A DNA stretch of 64,000 bases from Rodentibacter sp. JRC1 (GTDB lineage: Bacteria > Pseudomonadota > Gammaproteobacteria > Enterobacterales > Pasteurellaceae): the NCBI RefSeq assembly GCF_020521555.1, contig NZ_BPWA01000001.1, positions 124,001-188,000 on the forward strand. Direction: 5' to 3'. The notes below the pieces were generated by a model. The model searched no databases. It had not been told where the DNA came from and saw only the letters and a list, made by a program, of their open reading frames with translations. How positions within the stretch are numbered: the stretch's first letter is position 1; every line of letters begins with the position of its first letter. Both the position numbers and the translations under genes were made by a program. Shown here in pieces: positions 52,936-63,675 of the stretch.

Positions 52936-54375
52936 ATGGCAAAATTATCTTCAATTTCAACCGCACTTCGTACTCTTTTTCTCTCTTTTAGTCTTTCAAT
53001 TCCTGCTGTTGCAGAAGTGGATATTGCTTCTTTGATCCGGTTATTACCGGAAGGAGCAAGTGCCTCTGTTATTGCCAAAAACTTAAATCAAAATAACATC
53101 ATTGCCGATTATCGTGGTGATATATTTATGCTTCCCGCAAGTACGCAAAAAGTGTTCACTGCCGTTGCGGCAAAATTGGTTTTGGGCGATGAATTCAAAT
53201 TTGAAACCGCCCTTTTAACGAACGGCAAAATTCAGAATAATGTTTTAGACGGCAATTTGATTATACGCTTTACCGGTGATCCTAATCTCACCAGCGGTCA
53301 ACTTTATGGCTTATTGGCAGAACTAAAAAAACAAGGTATTAATAAAATTAACGGCAATTTGGTATTAGATACCTCCGTTTTCTCAAGTCACGATCGCGGT
53401 TTAGGTTGGATTTGGAATGATTTAACCATGTGCTTCAATTCCCCTCCCTCCGCCGCTAATATCGACAACAACTGCTTTTATGCAGAATTGGATGCCAATC
53501 AAACACCGGGAGAAATGGTAAAAATCAATGTGCCGGCACAATTCCCGATTCAAGTGTTCGGGCAAGTTTATGTCGCAGACGCAAAAGAAGCTCCATATTG
53601 TCAATTGGATGTCGTGGTGCATGATAACAATCGCTACCAAGTAAAAGGCTGTCTTGCACGTCAAGCCAAACCTTTCGGTTTAAGTTTTGCCGTGCAAGAT
53701 CCTGATGCCTATGCCGCAGCTATCGTGCAACGTCAATTAAAACGTCTAGGTATTGAATTTAACGGTAAAGTATTACAACCTCAAAAACCACAACAAGGAG
53801 AATTGCTCGCAAAGCATTTCTCCAAATCTTTACCTGATTTATTGAAAAAAATGATGAAAAAATCCGACAATCAAATTGCCGATGCTTTATTCCGTGCCAT
53901 CGCCTATCATTATTACAAACGCCCGGCCTCCTTCCAGCTTGGCACATTAGCGGTAAAATCCGTATTGCAAAAACAAGGTATTAAATTCGGTAACAGCATT
54001 TTAGCCGATGGTTCAGGGCTTTCACGCCATAACTTAGTCGCCCCCAAAACAATGCTTTCCGTATTGGAATATATTGCTAAAAATGAGGATAAATTACAGT
54101 TAACGGAAACCTTTCCCATCGCCGGTGTAGACGGCACGATTAGCGGGCGTGGCGGTTTAATCAATCCCCCTTTGGTAAAAAATGTCATCGCCAAAACCGG
54201 GTCATTAAAAGGCGTTTATAACCTAGCCGGCTTTATGACCAACGCACGCGGTGAAAAAGTCGCTTTCGTCCAATTTATTAACGGCTACTCTACCGGCGAT
54301 CTCGAAAGTAAAACCAAACGCGCGCCGTTAGTGCAATTTGAAAGCGGTTTGTATAATGAAATCTACAAAGATTAA
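52936..54375 (+). CDS. dacB: D-alanyl-D-alanine carboxypeptidase/endopeptidase (PBP4)
   Basis: 479 residues. A signal peptide (to about PAVAEVD, residue 28) is followed by an S13 penicillin-binding domain: SxxK in PASTQKVFTAVAAK, SDN in KKSDNQIADAL, and KTG in AKTGSLKGVYN. It is a periplasmic DD-endopeptidase that trims peptidoglycan. An uptake-signal-like ACCGCACTT lies inside the signal peptide region. Confidence 0.95.
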   Translation: MAKLSSISTALRTLFLSFSLSIPAVAEVDIASLIRLLPEGASASVIAKNLNQNNIIADYRGDIFMLPASTQKVFTAVAAKLVLGDEFKFETALLTNGKIQNNVLDGNLIIRFTGDPNLTSGQLYGLLAELKKQGINKINGNLVLDTSVFSSHDRGLGWIWNDLTMCFNSPPSAANIDNNCFYAELDANQTPGEMVKINVPAQFPIQVFGQVYVADAKEAPYCQLDVVVHDNNRYQVKGCLARQAKPFGLSFAVQDPDAYAAAIVQRQLKRLGIEFNGKVLQPQKPQQGELLAKHFSKSLPDLLKKMMKKSDNQIADALFRAIAYHYYKRPASFQLGTLAVKSVLQKQGIKFGNSILADGSGLSRHNLVAPKTMLSVLEYIAKNEDKLQLTETFPIAGVDGTISGRGGLINPPLVKNVIAKTGSLKGVYNLAGFMTNARGEKVAFVQFINGYSTGDLESKTKRAPLVQFESGLYNEIYKD

Positions 54376-54420
54376 TGAAGAAAAATCACAATAAAAAACG
54401 ACCGCACTTTAATTCATTTT

Positions 54421-54445
54421 CGGTATTATGTAGCAGTTGCACAAA
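54421..54445. repeat. left inverted arm of the IS110 region
   Basis: Reads CGGTATTATGTAGCAGTTGC then ACAAA. Matches the reverse complement of 55684-55708 except at two positions. The core ATTATGTAGC-N2-TTGCACAA is shared with repeats A and B. Confidence 0.85.
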
Positions 54446-55641
<1,196 letters not shown>

Positions 55642-55683
55642 ACAAGGTCTAATTTTTTATGTTAGACACAGTTGCTACGGTGA

Positions 55684-55708
55684 TTTGTGCAAGTGCTACA
55701 TAATGCCG
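55684..55708. repeat. right inverted arm of the IS110 region
   Basis: Reads TTTGTGCAAGTGCTACATAA then TGCCG: the inverted counterpart of 54421-54445. Confidence 0.85.
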
Positions 55709-55752
55709 TTCATTTTTCAATACGAACTAAAGTGCGGTCATTTCTAAAAAAG

Positions 55753-56131
<379 letters not shown>

Positions 56132-56136
56132 CGCGT

Positions 56137-56165
56137 AGTATAGGGATTAATGAAAGTGCGGTCAA
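56137..56165 (-). promoter_or_regulatory. rnpB sigma-70 promoter, -35 overlapped by an uptake signal
   Basis: On the minus strand the -35 TTGACC (56160-56165) and -10 TATACT (56137-56142) are 17 bp apart, about six bases before the RNA start. The -35 continues directly into the uptake-signal core ACCGCACTTT, so both share bases. Confidence 0.8.
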
Positions 56166-56232
56166 ATTTTCATTCGTTTTTTTCTTTCCTTCCGCTAAAA
56201 TAGGCACAATTTCAACCGCACTTTAGGTATAA

Positions 56233-57171
56233 ATGATGAATTATTTACAAATCGCCCGCGATACCCTTTCTGTTGAAAGCCACGCCTTAACACAATTAAG
56301 CCAACGTTTAGATGAAGACTTCAACAAGGTGGTAGAACTTATTTTAGCTTGCCAAGGCCGTGTTGTTATCGGCGGAATCGGAAAATCGGGCTTAATCGGA
56401 AAGAAAATAGTCGCCACCTTGGCTTCTACCGGCACACCAAGTTTCTTTTTACATCCCACAGAAGCCTTCCATGGCGATCTCGGAATGCTAAAACCGATAG
56501 ATATTGTAGTGTTGATTTCTTACAGTGGCGAAACCGATGATGTCAATAAACTTATCCCAAGTCTCAAAAACTTCGGTAACAAAATCATTGCCGTTACCAG
56601 CAATAAAAATTCAACCCTCGGTCGCCACGCAGACTATGTGTTAGATATTACCGTTGAACGTGAAGTTTGTCCGAATAATCTTGCCCCGACCACATCAGCT
56701 CTTGTGACCCTCGCACTTGGCGATGCACTTGCGGTTGCATTAATCACCGCTAGAGATTTCCAACCGGCAGACTTTGCCAAATTCCACCCGGGTGGTAGCC
56801 TTGGTCGTCGTTTATTGTGCAGAGTAAAAGATCAAATGCAAACCCGCTTACCTATCATTCAACCGACAACCGGCTTCACGGATTGCTTAAGTGTAATGAA
56901 TGAAGGAAGAATGGGGGTCGCATTGGTGATGGAAAATCAACAACTCAAAGGCATCATCACCGATGGCGATATTCGCCGGGCTTTAACCGCCAATGGAGCA
57001 GAAACATTAAATAAAACGGCACAAGATTTTATGACCAAATCACCAAAAACCATTCATCAAAATGAATTTTTAGCGAAAGCGGAAGACTTTATGAAATCCC
57101 AAAAAATCCATTCCCTTGTAGTCGTGAATGATGAAAATCACGTCGTAGGTTTAGTGGAATTTTCAAGCTAA
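56233..57171 (+). CDS. kdsD: arabinose-5-phosphate isomerase
   Basis: 312 residues. A SIS domain (1-180, RVVIGGIGKSGLIGKKIVATLASTGTPSFF, DIVVLISYSGETDDV) is followed by two CBS repeats (about 200-310). It converts ribulose-5-P to arabinose-5-P for KDO and LPS synthesis. ATG occurs twice at the start. It is 10 bp before kdsC, forming a KDO operon. Confidence 0.95.
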   Translation: MMNYLQIARDTLSVESHALTQLSQRLDEDFNKVVELILACQGRVVIGGIGKSGLIGKKIVATLASTGTPSFFLHPTEAFHGDLGMLKPIDIVVLISYSGETDDVNKLIPSLKNFGNKIIAVTSNKNSTLGRHADYVLDITVEREVCPNNLAPTTSALVTLALGDALAVALITARDFQPADFAKFHPGGSLGRRLLCRVKDQMQTRLPIIQPTTGFTDCLSVMNEGRMGVALVMENQQLKGIITDGDIRRALTANGAETLNKTAQDFMTKSPKTIHQNEFLAKAEDFMKSQKIHSLVVVNDENHVVGLVEFSS

Positions 57172-57181
57172 GGAACAAATA

Positions 57182-57724
57182 ATGCAACAAAAACTCGAAA
57201 ATATTAAATTCGTTATCACCGATGTGGACGGCGTGCTAACAGACGGCTTACTCCACTATAATGCCAATGGAGAAACGATGAAAAGTTTTCACGTTCGCGA
57301 TGGGTTAGGCATAAAAATGCTCATTGATGCCGGTATTCAAGTCGCCGTGCTTTCCGGCAGAGATTCCGATATTTTACGTCGTCGAATTGCAGATCTCGGT
57401 ATTAAATTGTTTTTTCTCGGGAAACTCGAAAAAGAAACCGCCTGTTTTGACTTAATAAAACAAGCCGATGTCTCACCGGAACAAACCGCTTATATTGGCG
57501 ATGATAGCGTAGATCTTCCCGCATTTGCCGTATGCGGACTTTCTTTCGCCGTAGCAGATGCGCCTCTTTATGTAAAAAATGCAGCAGATTATGTCCTTTC
57601 TTTAGGCGGAGGAAAAGGCGCATTCCGTGAAATGTCCGATATGATTCTAACCGCACAAGGGAAATCCGCCGTATTTAACAGCGCACAGGGATTTTTAAAA
57701 TCAGTGAAGAATATGGGGCAATAA
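57182..57724 (+). CDS. kdsC: KDO-8-phosphate phosphatase
   Basis: 180 residues, HAD superfamily without a cap domain. The nucleophile Asp lies in VITDVDGVLTDG, with Ser/Thr and Lys later (VAVLSGRDSD; EKETACFDLI) and the metal Asp in AYIGDDSVDLPAF. It hydrolyses KDO-8-P to KDO. Overlaps nothing; the next ORF starts 11 bp later. Confidence 0.96.
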   Translation: MQQKLENIKFVITDVDGVLTDGLLHYNANGETMKSFHVRDGLGIKMLIDAGIQVAVLSGRDSDILRRRIADLGIKLFFLGKLEKETACFDLIKQADVSPEQTAYIGDDSVDLPAFAVCGLSFAVADAPLYVKNAADYVLSLGGGKGAFREMSDMILTAQGKSAVFNSAQGFLKSVKNMGQ

Positions 57725-57735
57725 AGCTAAGTCAT

Positions 57736-57989
57736 ATGTTTTCACGATATGTTCTCGTTGGAATCTGCAATACGCTGCTAACAACAATTATCATATTCGG
57801 ACTAACTGCAAGTCAGTTTAATCTGTATATTGCCAATGCTATTGGCTATGCGGCGGGGATCTTATGTAGCTTTCTACTTAACTCGATATTTACATTCTCC
57901 CGCCCTGCAAATGCAGCAAACTTTTCCCGATTTTTAGTCGTATCATTGATTTGCTATATTCTTAATGTGAAGGTGATCTACATTGATGT
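57736..57989 (+). pseudogene. truncated GtrA-family membrane protein
   Basis: The frame starts MFSRYVLVGICNTLLTTIII and shows GtrA features for about 85 residues (YIANAIGYAAGILCSFLLNSIFTFSR) with 2-3 hydrophobic segments. After ICYILN the similarity stops and the ORF runs on, to 58146, over an uptake-signal core, a terminator stem and the antisense of mrp. So the gene seems cut off after helix 3; intact GtrA proteins have four helices and about 120 residues. GtrA proteins flip lipid-linked sugars. It follows kdsC by 11 bp. Confidence 0.7.
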
Positions 57990-58028
57990 AGTGAAAGTGC
58001 GGTTAAATTTCTCAACGTTTTTTCTATC

Positions 58029-58056
58029 AAAAAAGGCTGTAAACACAGCCTTTCTC
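58029..58056. terminator. terminator between gtrA remnant and mrp
   Basis: AAAGGCTGT pairs with ACAGCCTTT around AAAC, with A/T-rich flanks. It acts for mrp on the minus strand and probably for the kds operon. Confidence 0.8.
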
Positions 58057-58059
58057 ATA

Positions 58060-59172
58060 TCATTTCACTTCTCTAAACAAAATCTCGCTTGGAATCACAG
58101 AACCTTGCCAATAAAGTTCGGTAGAAACTTTTTCTGCAAGTTGTAAGAAAGCTTGGGCGATTTCGCTTTCCGGTGCGGCAATGGTGGTTGGATTACCGTT
58201 ATCCAGATCTTCTCGAATGCGAATGTGCAATGGCAAATGCGCCAGCACTTTTACGTTATATTTTTCCGCCATTTTTTCCGCACCGCCTGTGCCGAAAATC
58301 GCTTCGTGATGACCACAGTTGCTGCAAATATGCATTGACATATTTTCTACAATGCCAAGCACAGGTACGGAAACACGTTCAAACATAGAGATGCCTTTTA
58401 CTGCATCAAGCAAGGCAATATCCTGCGGTGTTGTTACCACAATAGCGCCCGTTACCGGAATTTGTTGGGATAAGGTAAGTTGAATGTCGCCTGTCCCCGG
58501 GGGCATATCAATGACCAAATAATCTAAACTATCCCACAATGTCTCGTTAAGCAATTGACTTAACGCACTGCTCGCCATTGGTCCTCGCCAAATGGTCGCA
58601 TTTTCTTCATCCATTAAAAAACCGATGGAATTGGCTGATAAGCCGTGCGCTTTAATAGGGGTAATGTGTTGATTATCCGGTGATGTAGGGCGTTGGTGTG
58701 GCGCACCCAACATATGCGGAATAGAAGGGCCATAAATATCGGCATCCAAAATCCCTACTCGTGCCCCCTGAGCCTGAAGTGCCAGTGCAAGGTTTACCGA
58801 AACACTGGATTTGCCCACACCGCCTTTACCGGAAGTCACGGCGATAATATTTTTTACCCCTTTTACTGCCGGTTGATTATTCGCCCGTTTCAACGTGGCG
58901 ATTTGATAATTCACCAACCATTTAATTGATTTACAATCCGCTGCTGTTAATAAGTTATCGGATAAGGTTTGTTTTAGCAGCTCAACACCGCTATTCCAAG
59001 CAAAAGGTAATTGCAATTCAATGCGCAGGGTTTCACCGCCCTTCTCCACTTTTTTTAATGTGTTGAGCGCAATCAAATCTTTTTGCAGGCTCGGATGTTG
59101 AAATTGTTGAATGATTTGTTGAATTTGATTTTGTTGTTCCGCACTAAGATTGTCGGAAAAATAAGTTGCCAT
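58060..59172 (-). CDS. mrp: Fe-S cluster carrier ATPase Mrp (ApbC)
   Basis: About 370 residues from the ATG at 59172 (GGAAG site); a TTG start at 59184 is less likely. An N-terminal DUF59-like domain (1-100) precedes the P-loop domain: deviant Walker A TSGKGGVGKSSVSVNLA, DADIYGPSIPHMLG, DMPPGTGD, and the C-terminal CxxC in MHICSNCGHHEAIFG. It binds and transfers Fe-S clusters. Divergent from metG, as in many gamma-proteobacteria. Confidence 0.95.
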   Translation of the reverse strand: MATYFSDNLSAEQQNQIQQIIQQFQHPSLQKDLIALNTLKKVEKGGETLRIELQLPFAWNSGVELLKQTLSDNLLTAADCKSIKWLVNYQIATLKRANNQPAVKGVKNIIAVTSGKGGVGKSSVSVNLALALQAQGARVGILDADIYGPSIPHMLGAPHQRPTSPDNQHITPIKAHGLSANSIGFLMDEENATIWRGPMASSALSQLLNETLWDSLDYLVIDMPPGTGDIQLTLSQQIPVTGAIVVTTPQDIALLDAVKGISMFERVSVPVLGIVENMSMHICSNCGHHEAIFGTGGAEKMAEKYNVKVLAHLPLHIRIREDLDNGNPTTIAAPESEIAQAFLQLAEKVSTELYWQGSVIPSEILFREVK

Positions 59173-59320
59173 AAGATCTTCCAATAAGTAGAGTAAATTT
59201 GTCGGGCATATTTAAACACGGAAAGTGCGGTCTGTTAAGCTAAAGTTTTTCAAACTAGAAAAAATCCCCTTTATCAGGTAAGATACGGGCAATTTTTTGT
59301 GTGATAAAAAGAGATTAACA

Positions 59321-61369
59321 ATGTCGAATCAAGCCCGTAAAATTTTAGTAACTTGCGCCCTTCCTTATGCCAATGGTGCAATCCATTTAGGCCATATGTT
59401 AGAACACATTCAAGCGGATATTTGGGTGCGTTTTCAACGTATGCGCGGTAATAAAGTTTATTTTGTTTGTGCTGATGACGCACACGGCACGCCGATTATG
59501 TTAAACGCCGATAAATTAGGCATTACACCGGAAGAACTTATCGCCCGAGCAAAAGCCGATCACGTGCGCGATTTCGCCGGCTTCAATATCAGCTTTGATA
59601 ACTATCATTCCACTCACAGCGAGGAAAACAAACAAATCACCGCTGAAATTTATAATAAATTAAAAACGAACGGTTTTATTAAAAGAAAAGTGATTTCTCA
59701 ACTCTACGATCCGGAAAAAAATATGTTTTTACCGGATCGCTTCGTAAAGGGCACTTGCCCGAAATGTAAAGCGGAAGATCAATATGGCGATAACTGCGAA
59801 GTCTGCGCTTCCACTTATAGCCCAATGGATTTAATCAACCCTCGCTCCGCCGTTTCAGGTGCGACACCGATCGTTAAAGAATCCGAGCATTTTTTCTTCG
59901 ATTTACCTGCATTTGAAAATATGTTGCAAGAATGGACGCGTTCCGGTTCGCTGCAACCAGAAATCGCAAACAAAATGCAAGAATGGTTTGAAAGCGGTTT
60001 ACAACAATGGGATATTTCTCGGGATGCGCCGTATTTTGGTTTCGAAATTCCGGATGCAAAAGACAAATTTTTCTATGTATGGTTGGATGCGCCGATTGGT
60101 TATATGGCGTCATTCAAAAATCTTTGCGATCGTGAGGGTGTAGATTTTAATGAATTTTGGGCTGAAGGCAGTGAAGCGGAACTTTATCACTTTATCGGTA
60201 AAGATATTGTGTATTTCCACAGTCTATTTTGGCCTGCGATGTTGGAAGGCAGTGGCTATCGCAAACCGACCAATGTATTTGCTCACGGTTATGTAACGGT
60301 GGACGGTGCGAAAATGTCAAAATCACGCGGTACGTTCATTCAAGCAAACACTTATTTAAACCACATTGATCCGGAATGTTTGCGTTATTACTATGCGGCA
60401 AAAATCAACAATCGAATTGAAGATCTTGATTTCAATTTAGAAGATTTCATTCAACGGGTGAACACGGATATTGTGAACAAACTCGTAAACTTAGCTTCTC
60501 GCAATGCGGGTTTTATCGCAAAACGCTTTGATGGCAAATTAGCGGATAAATTGGAAGATGAAGCTTTATTTGCTGAATTTGCCTCTCAAGCGGCACAAAT
60601 TGCAAATTTGTATGAAACTCGCGAATTTAGCAAAGCCATCCGCGAAATTATGGCATTAACCGATAAAGCCAATAAATATATTGATGATAAAGCACCTTGG
60701 GTGATCGCAAAAGAAGAAGGAAAAGAGGCGCAATTACAAGCAGTATGTTCAATGGGTATCGAATTATTCCGTGTGTTAATAACATACCTCAAACCGGTTC
60801 TCCCTAAACTGGCCGAACGGGCTGAAGCCTTCTTACAAACCGAATTACGTTGGGATAATATCGATCAACCTTTATTAGACCGTACTCTTTCGCCATTTAA
60901 AACTCTGTTTTCCCGTTTAGATAAAAAACAAATTGATGCCGTAGTGGACGAAACAAAAGCCTTATTCGCCAAAGCGAATGAAACGGCAGAAAAAACAGCG
61001 ACAAAATCGACCGCACTTTCTAACATCGAACCCATCGCAGATACCATCACCATTGATGATTTTGCCAAACTCGATATGCGCGTAGCAAAAGTATTAAAAT
61101 GCGAAGCGGTTCCTGAATCAAATAAACTTCTCCGCTTTGAATTGGATCTCGGTGATCACCGCCGCCAAGTTTTCTCCGGCATTAAGGCGGCTTACAATAA
61201 GCCTGAAGAATTAGAGGGGCGGTTTGTAATTATGGTAGCAAACCTTGCGCCACGTAAAATGAAGTTCGGCATATCGGAAGGGATGATTCTATCTGCCGGC
61301 ACGGGCGGAAGTGATTTATTCTTGCTTTCCGCCGATAGCGGTGTTACAGCCGGTATGCAGGTGAAATAA
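59321..61369 (+). CDS. metG: methionyl-tRNA synthetase
   Basis: About 682 residues from the ATG at 59321; an upstream extension to 59297 starts without a good site. Class I: HLGH motif in [15 protein letters not shown], zinc cysteines in [22 protein letters not shown] in [11 protein letters not shown]. The C-terminal EMAP/Trbp111-type domain (about 580-682, [17 protein letters not shown]) aids dimerisation and tRNA binding. An uptake-signal core sits in the linker before it (61008-61019). Confidence 0.97.
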   Translation: MSNQARKILVTCALPYANGAIHLGHMLEHIQADIWVRFQRMRGNKVYFVCADDAHGTPIMLNADKLGITPEELIARAKADHVRDFAGFNISFDNYHSTHSEENKQITAEIYNKLKTNGFIKRKVISQLYDPEKNMFLPDRFVKGTCPKCKAEDQYGDNCEVCASTYSPMDLINPRSAVSGATPIVKESEHFFFDLPAFENMLQEWTRSGSLQPEIANKMQEWFESGLQQWDISRDAPYFGFEIPDAKDKFFYVWLDAPIGYMASFKNLCDREGVDFNEFWAEGSEAELYHFIGKDIVYFHSLFWPAMLEGSGYRKPTNVFAHGYVTVDGAKMSKSRGTFIQANTYLNHIDPECLRYYYAAKINNRIEDLDFNLEDFIQRVNTDIVNKLVNLASRNAGFIAKRFDGKLADKLEDEALFAEFASQAAQIANLYETREFSKAIREIMALTDKANKYIDDKAPWVIAKEEGKEAQLQAVCSMGIELFRVLITYLKPVLPKLAERAEAFLQTELRWDNIDQPLLDRTLSPFKTLFSRLDKKQIDAVVDETKALFAKANETAEKTATKSTALSNIEPIADTITIDDFAKLDMRVAKVLKCEAVPESNKLLRFELDLGDHRRQVFSGIKAAYNKPEELEGRFVIMVANLAPRKMKFGISEGMILSAGTGGSDLFLLSADSGVTAGMQVK

Positions 61370-61389
61370 TCAAGCGAATTGATGTTTAC

Positions 61390-61412
61390 AAAAAGCGACT
61401 TCGGTCGCTTTT
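61390..61412 (+). terminator. terminator after metG
   Basis: AAAAGCGAC-TTCG-GTCGCTTTT with a T run: a stable UUCG tetraloop stem. Confidence 0.95.
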
Positions 61413-61486
61413 TTGGTTTTTTAGTTGAAAGAAAGTGATTTATAACCTACCATATCACTCAACTATTTATCAATTTGGAGAAAACT

Positions 61487-62347
61487 ATGAAAAACGAATT
61501 AATCTGCTACAAACAAATGCCGGTTTGGACAAAAGACAAACTGCCTCAAATGTTTCAAGAAAAACACAATACAAAAGTCGGCACTTGGGGCAAGTTGAGC
61601 ATTCTCAAAGGGAAACTAAAATTTTACGAATTAACGGAAGAAGGGGATGTCATTGCCGAGCATATTTTCACACCGGAAAGCGAAATTCCGTTTGTCGAAC
61701 CACAAGCTTGGCACCGCGTAGAAGCCTTAACGGAGGATTTAGAATGCACGCTTGGCTTTTATTGCAAAAAAGAAGATTACTTCAGTAAAAAATATAATAT
61801 GACCGCAACACATTCAGAGGTAAAAGCGGCAGCTAAATCCATTAAACCTTGCAAAACACTCGATCTCGGCAGTGGGCAAGGGCGAAATTCACTCTTTTTG
61901 AGCTTATTGGGCTTTGATGTAACCTCTTGGGATCATAATGAAAACAGCCTTACTTTCTTGAATGAAACCAAAACGAAAGAAAATCTCTCAATTTCGACCG
62001 CACTTTACGACATCAACAGTGCAAACATTCAAGAAAACTACGACTTTATTCTCTCCACCGTGGTGTTTATGTTCTTAGATCCTGAACGTGTGCCTGCCAT
62101 TATTAAAAATATGCAAGAACACACCAATATAGGCGGCTATAACTTAATCGTAGCGGCAATGTCCACAGATGATATTCCTTGCCCTCTTCCGTTTTCCTTC
62201 ACCTTTAAAGAAAACGAATTAAAATCCTATTATCAAGGCTGGGAGTTTGTAAAATACAACGAAGAAATGGGTGAATTACATAAAACCGATGAAAACGGTA
62301 ATCGTATTAAAATGAAATTTGTGACAATGCTGGCGAAAAAGAAATAG
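61487..62347 (+). CDS. tehB: tellurite-resistance methyltransferase TehB
   Basis: About 286 residues from the ATG at 61487 with GGAG seven bases before. An N-terminal cupin-like domain (1-100, VWTKDKLPQMFQEKHNT, QAWHRVEAL) is typical of the long Haemophilus TehB. The SAM-methyltransferase domain follows (TLDLGSGQGRNSLFLSLLGFDVTSWD). It methylates tellurite or selenite; in H. influenzae it is linked to oxidant resistance and haem use. No tehA is adjacent. An uptake signal lies inside. Confidence 0.94.
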   Translation: MKNELICYKQMPVWTKDKLPQMFQEKHNTKVGTWGKLSILKGKLKFYELTEEGDVIAEHIFTPESEIPFVEPQAWHRVEALTEDLECTLGFYCKKEDYFSKKYNMTATHSEVKAAAKSIKPCKTLDLGSGQGRNSLFLSLLGFDVTSWDHNENSLTFLNETKTKENLSISTALYDINSANIQENYDFILSTVVFMFLDPERVPAIIKNMQEHTNIGGYNLIVAAMSTDDIPCPLPFSFTFKENELKSYYQGWEFVKYNEEMGELHKTDENGNRIKMKFVTMLAKKK

Positions 62348-62378
62348 CCTACCGCGATTTTAATTCATTATAAAAAAA

Positions 62379-62411
62379 TTGACCGCACATTGTGATACAA
62401 AGTGCGGTCAA
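62379..62411. terminator. bidirectional terminator between tehB and dapD (uptake-signal pair)
   Basis: TTGACCGCAC pairs with GTGCGGTCAA over 10 bp, flanked by AAAAA runs and TTT. Confidence 0.9.
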
Positions 62412-62478
62412 AAAATCTTTAGATTTTGAATGTTGGCTCCGCTAACGGTGCCGCAAGGCATAGAAATCGCCTTTTTAA

Positions 62479-63306
62479 CTATTCTTCAATCGAACGTAAT
62501 AATTCGTTGATACCTACTTTGCCTAGGGTTTTCGCATCAACTTTTTTCACGATAACAGCACAGTAAAGGCTATATTTACCGCATTTTGACGGAAGACTAC
62601 CGGAAACGACAACAGATCCTGCCGGTACACGGCCATAGTAAATCTCGCCGGTTTCACGATCGTAGATTTTGGTGGATTGACCGATAAATACCCCCATAGA
62701 GATCACACAACCGTCCTCAACGATTACCCCCTCAACGACTTCGGAACGTGCGCCGATAAAGCAGTTATCACCGATAATGGTCGGATTGGCTTGTAATGGT
62801 TCTAATACGCCACCAATGCCCACACCACCCGATAAGTGAACATTTTTACCAATTTGCGCACAAGACCCCACGGTCGCCCAAGTATCCACCATAGTACCTT
62901 CACCCACGTATGCACCGATATTCACATAAGACGGCATTAACACGCAGTTTTTAGAAATGTATGCGCCCTTACGAACGGTTGCGGACGGAACGACTCGGAA
63001 ACCTTCTTGCCGGAAACGTTCTTCCGTGTAATCTGCAAATTTTAGTGCGACTTTGTCGTAATATTTTGTTTCTGCACCGTCAATGATTTCGTTATCATTG
63101 ATACGGAATGAAAGCAACACCGCTTTTTTTAGCCATTGATGTGTTACCCATTCACCACCAATTTTTTCTGCCACACGATACTTACCGCTATCCAAACCCT
63201 CGATAACTTCTTCAATCGCAGCCCGAGTTTCCGCATCCACGTTTTTTGGCGTAATATCTGCGCGTTTTTCAAAGGCAGCTTCAATAATTGCTTGTAAGTT
63301 TGACAT
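62479..63306 (-). CDS. dapD: tetrahydrodipicolinate N-succinyltransferase
   Basis: 275 residues, left-handed beta-helix trimer. It succinylates tetrahydrodipicolinate in the lysine/diaminopimelate pathway. An N-terminal helical part (1-100) is followed by hexapeptide repeats ([48 protein letters not shown]). The end [14 protein letters not shown] matches the family. Single gene on the minus strand. Confidence 0.97.
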   Translation of the reverse strand: MSNLQAIIEAAFEKRADITPKNVDAETRAAIEEVIEGLDSGKYRVAEKIGGEWVTHQWLKKAVLLSFRINDNEIIDGAETKYYDKVALKFADYTEERFRQEGFRVVPSATVRKGAYISKNCVLMPSYVNIGAYVGEGTMVDTWATVGSCAQIGKNVHLSGGVGIGGVLEPLQANPTIIGDNCFIGARSEVVEGVIVEDGCVISMGVFIGQSTKIYDRETGEIYYGRVPAGSVVVSGSLPSKCGKYSLYCAVIVKKVDAKTLGKVGINELLRSIEE

Positions 63307-63389
63307 TGTACTTCCTATGTTAGTTAAGTGAATAAAACGATGTTAGTTTTACCATATTTTTAGTGCTCAAGCAAAAAACACCTAAAAAA

Positions 63390-63426
63390 ATCACCGCACT
63401 TTGTTTAAAACAAAATGCGGTGATTG
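63390..63426 (-). terminator. terminator after the small membrane ORF
   Basis: AATCACCGCA and TGCGGTGATT form a 10-bp stem with an inner TTTGTTT/AAACAAA extension. It separates the 26-codon ORF from dapD on the minus strand. Confidence 0.8.
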
Positions 63427-63444
63427 AACAAACTATCTTATTGA

Positions 63445-63525
63445 TTAAAAGATAGCAAGTGCTAAACCCACAATAAAAGCCATACTAAATACCACAGCAA
63501 TCATTGCATAACCGAAATCACTCAT
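63445..63525 (-). CDS. 26-residue single-helix membrane protein (YnhF-like)
   Basis: A short ORF with a strong AAGGAGTG site seven bases before its ATG. It starts MSDFGYAMIAVVFSMAFIVG and ends LALAIF: a few polar residues and then one transmembrane helix. A terminator follows the stop. It lies just upstream of purR in the opposite direction. E. coli ynhF, also a tiny membrane protein, neighbours purR, so it may be the counterpart. Function unknown. Confidence 0.7.
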   Translation of the reverse strand: MSDFGYAMIAVVFSMAFIVGLALAIF

Positions 63526-63675
63526 GTTCACTCCTTATTATTGATGTTAAAACGTCCTCATTCTAGCAAGAAAAATAAAAAAAACGACCTTTTTTTAAAA
63601 AATATTTATTCAATATTTAACTTATTTCAAAGCAGTCTTTATAATAGGAAAAATTTATTCTGAGAAAACCGAATT

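Noticed and set aside
58015..58146. C-terminal part of the ORF running on from the gtrA remnant
   Set aside because: It reads through an uptake signal, a terminator stem and the antisense of mrp; no membrane helix or GtrA similarity.
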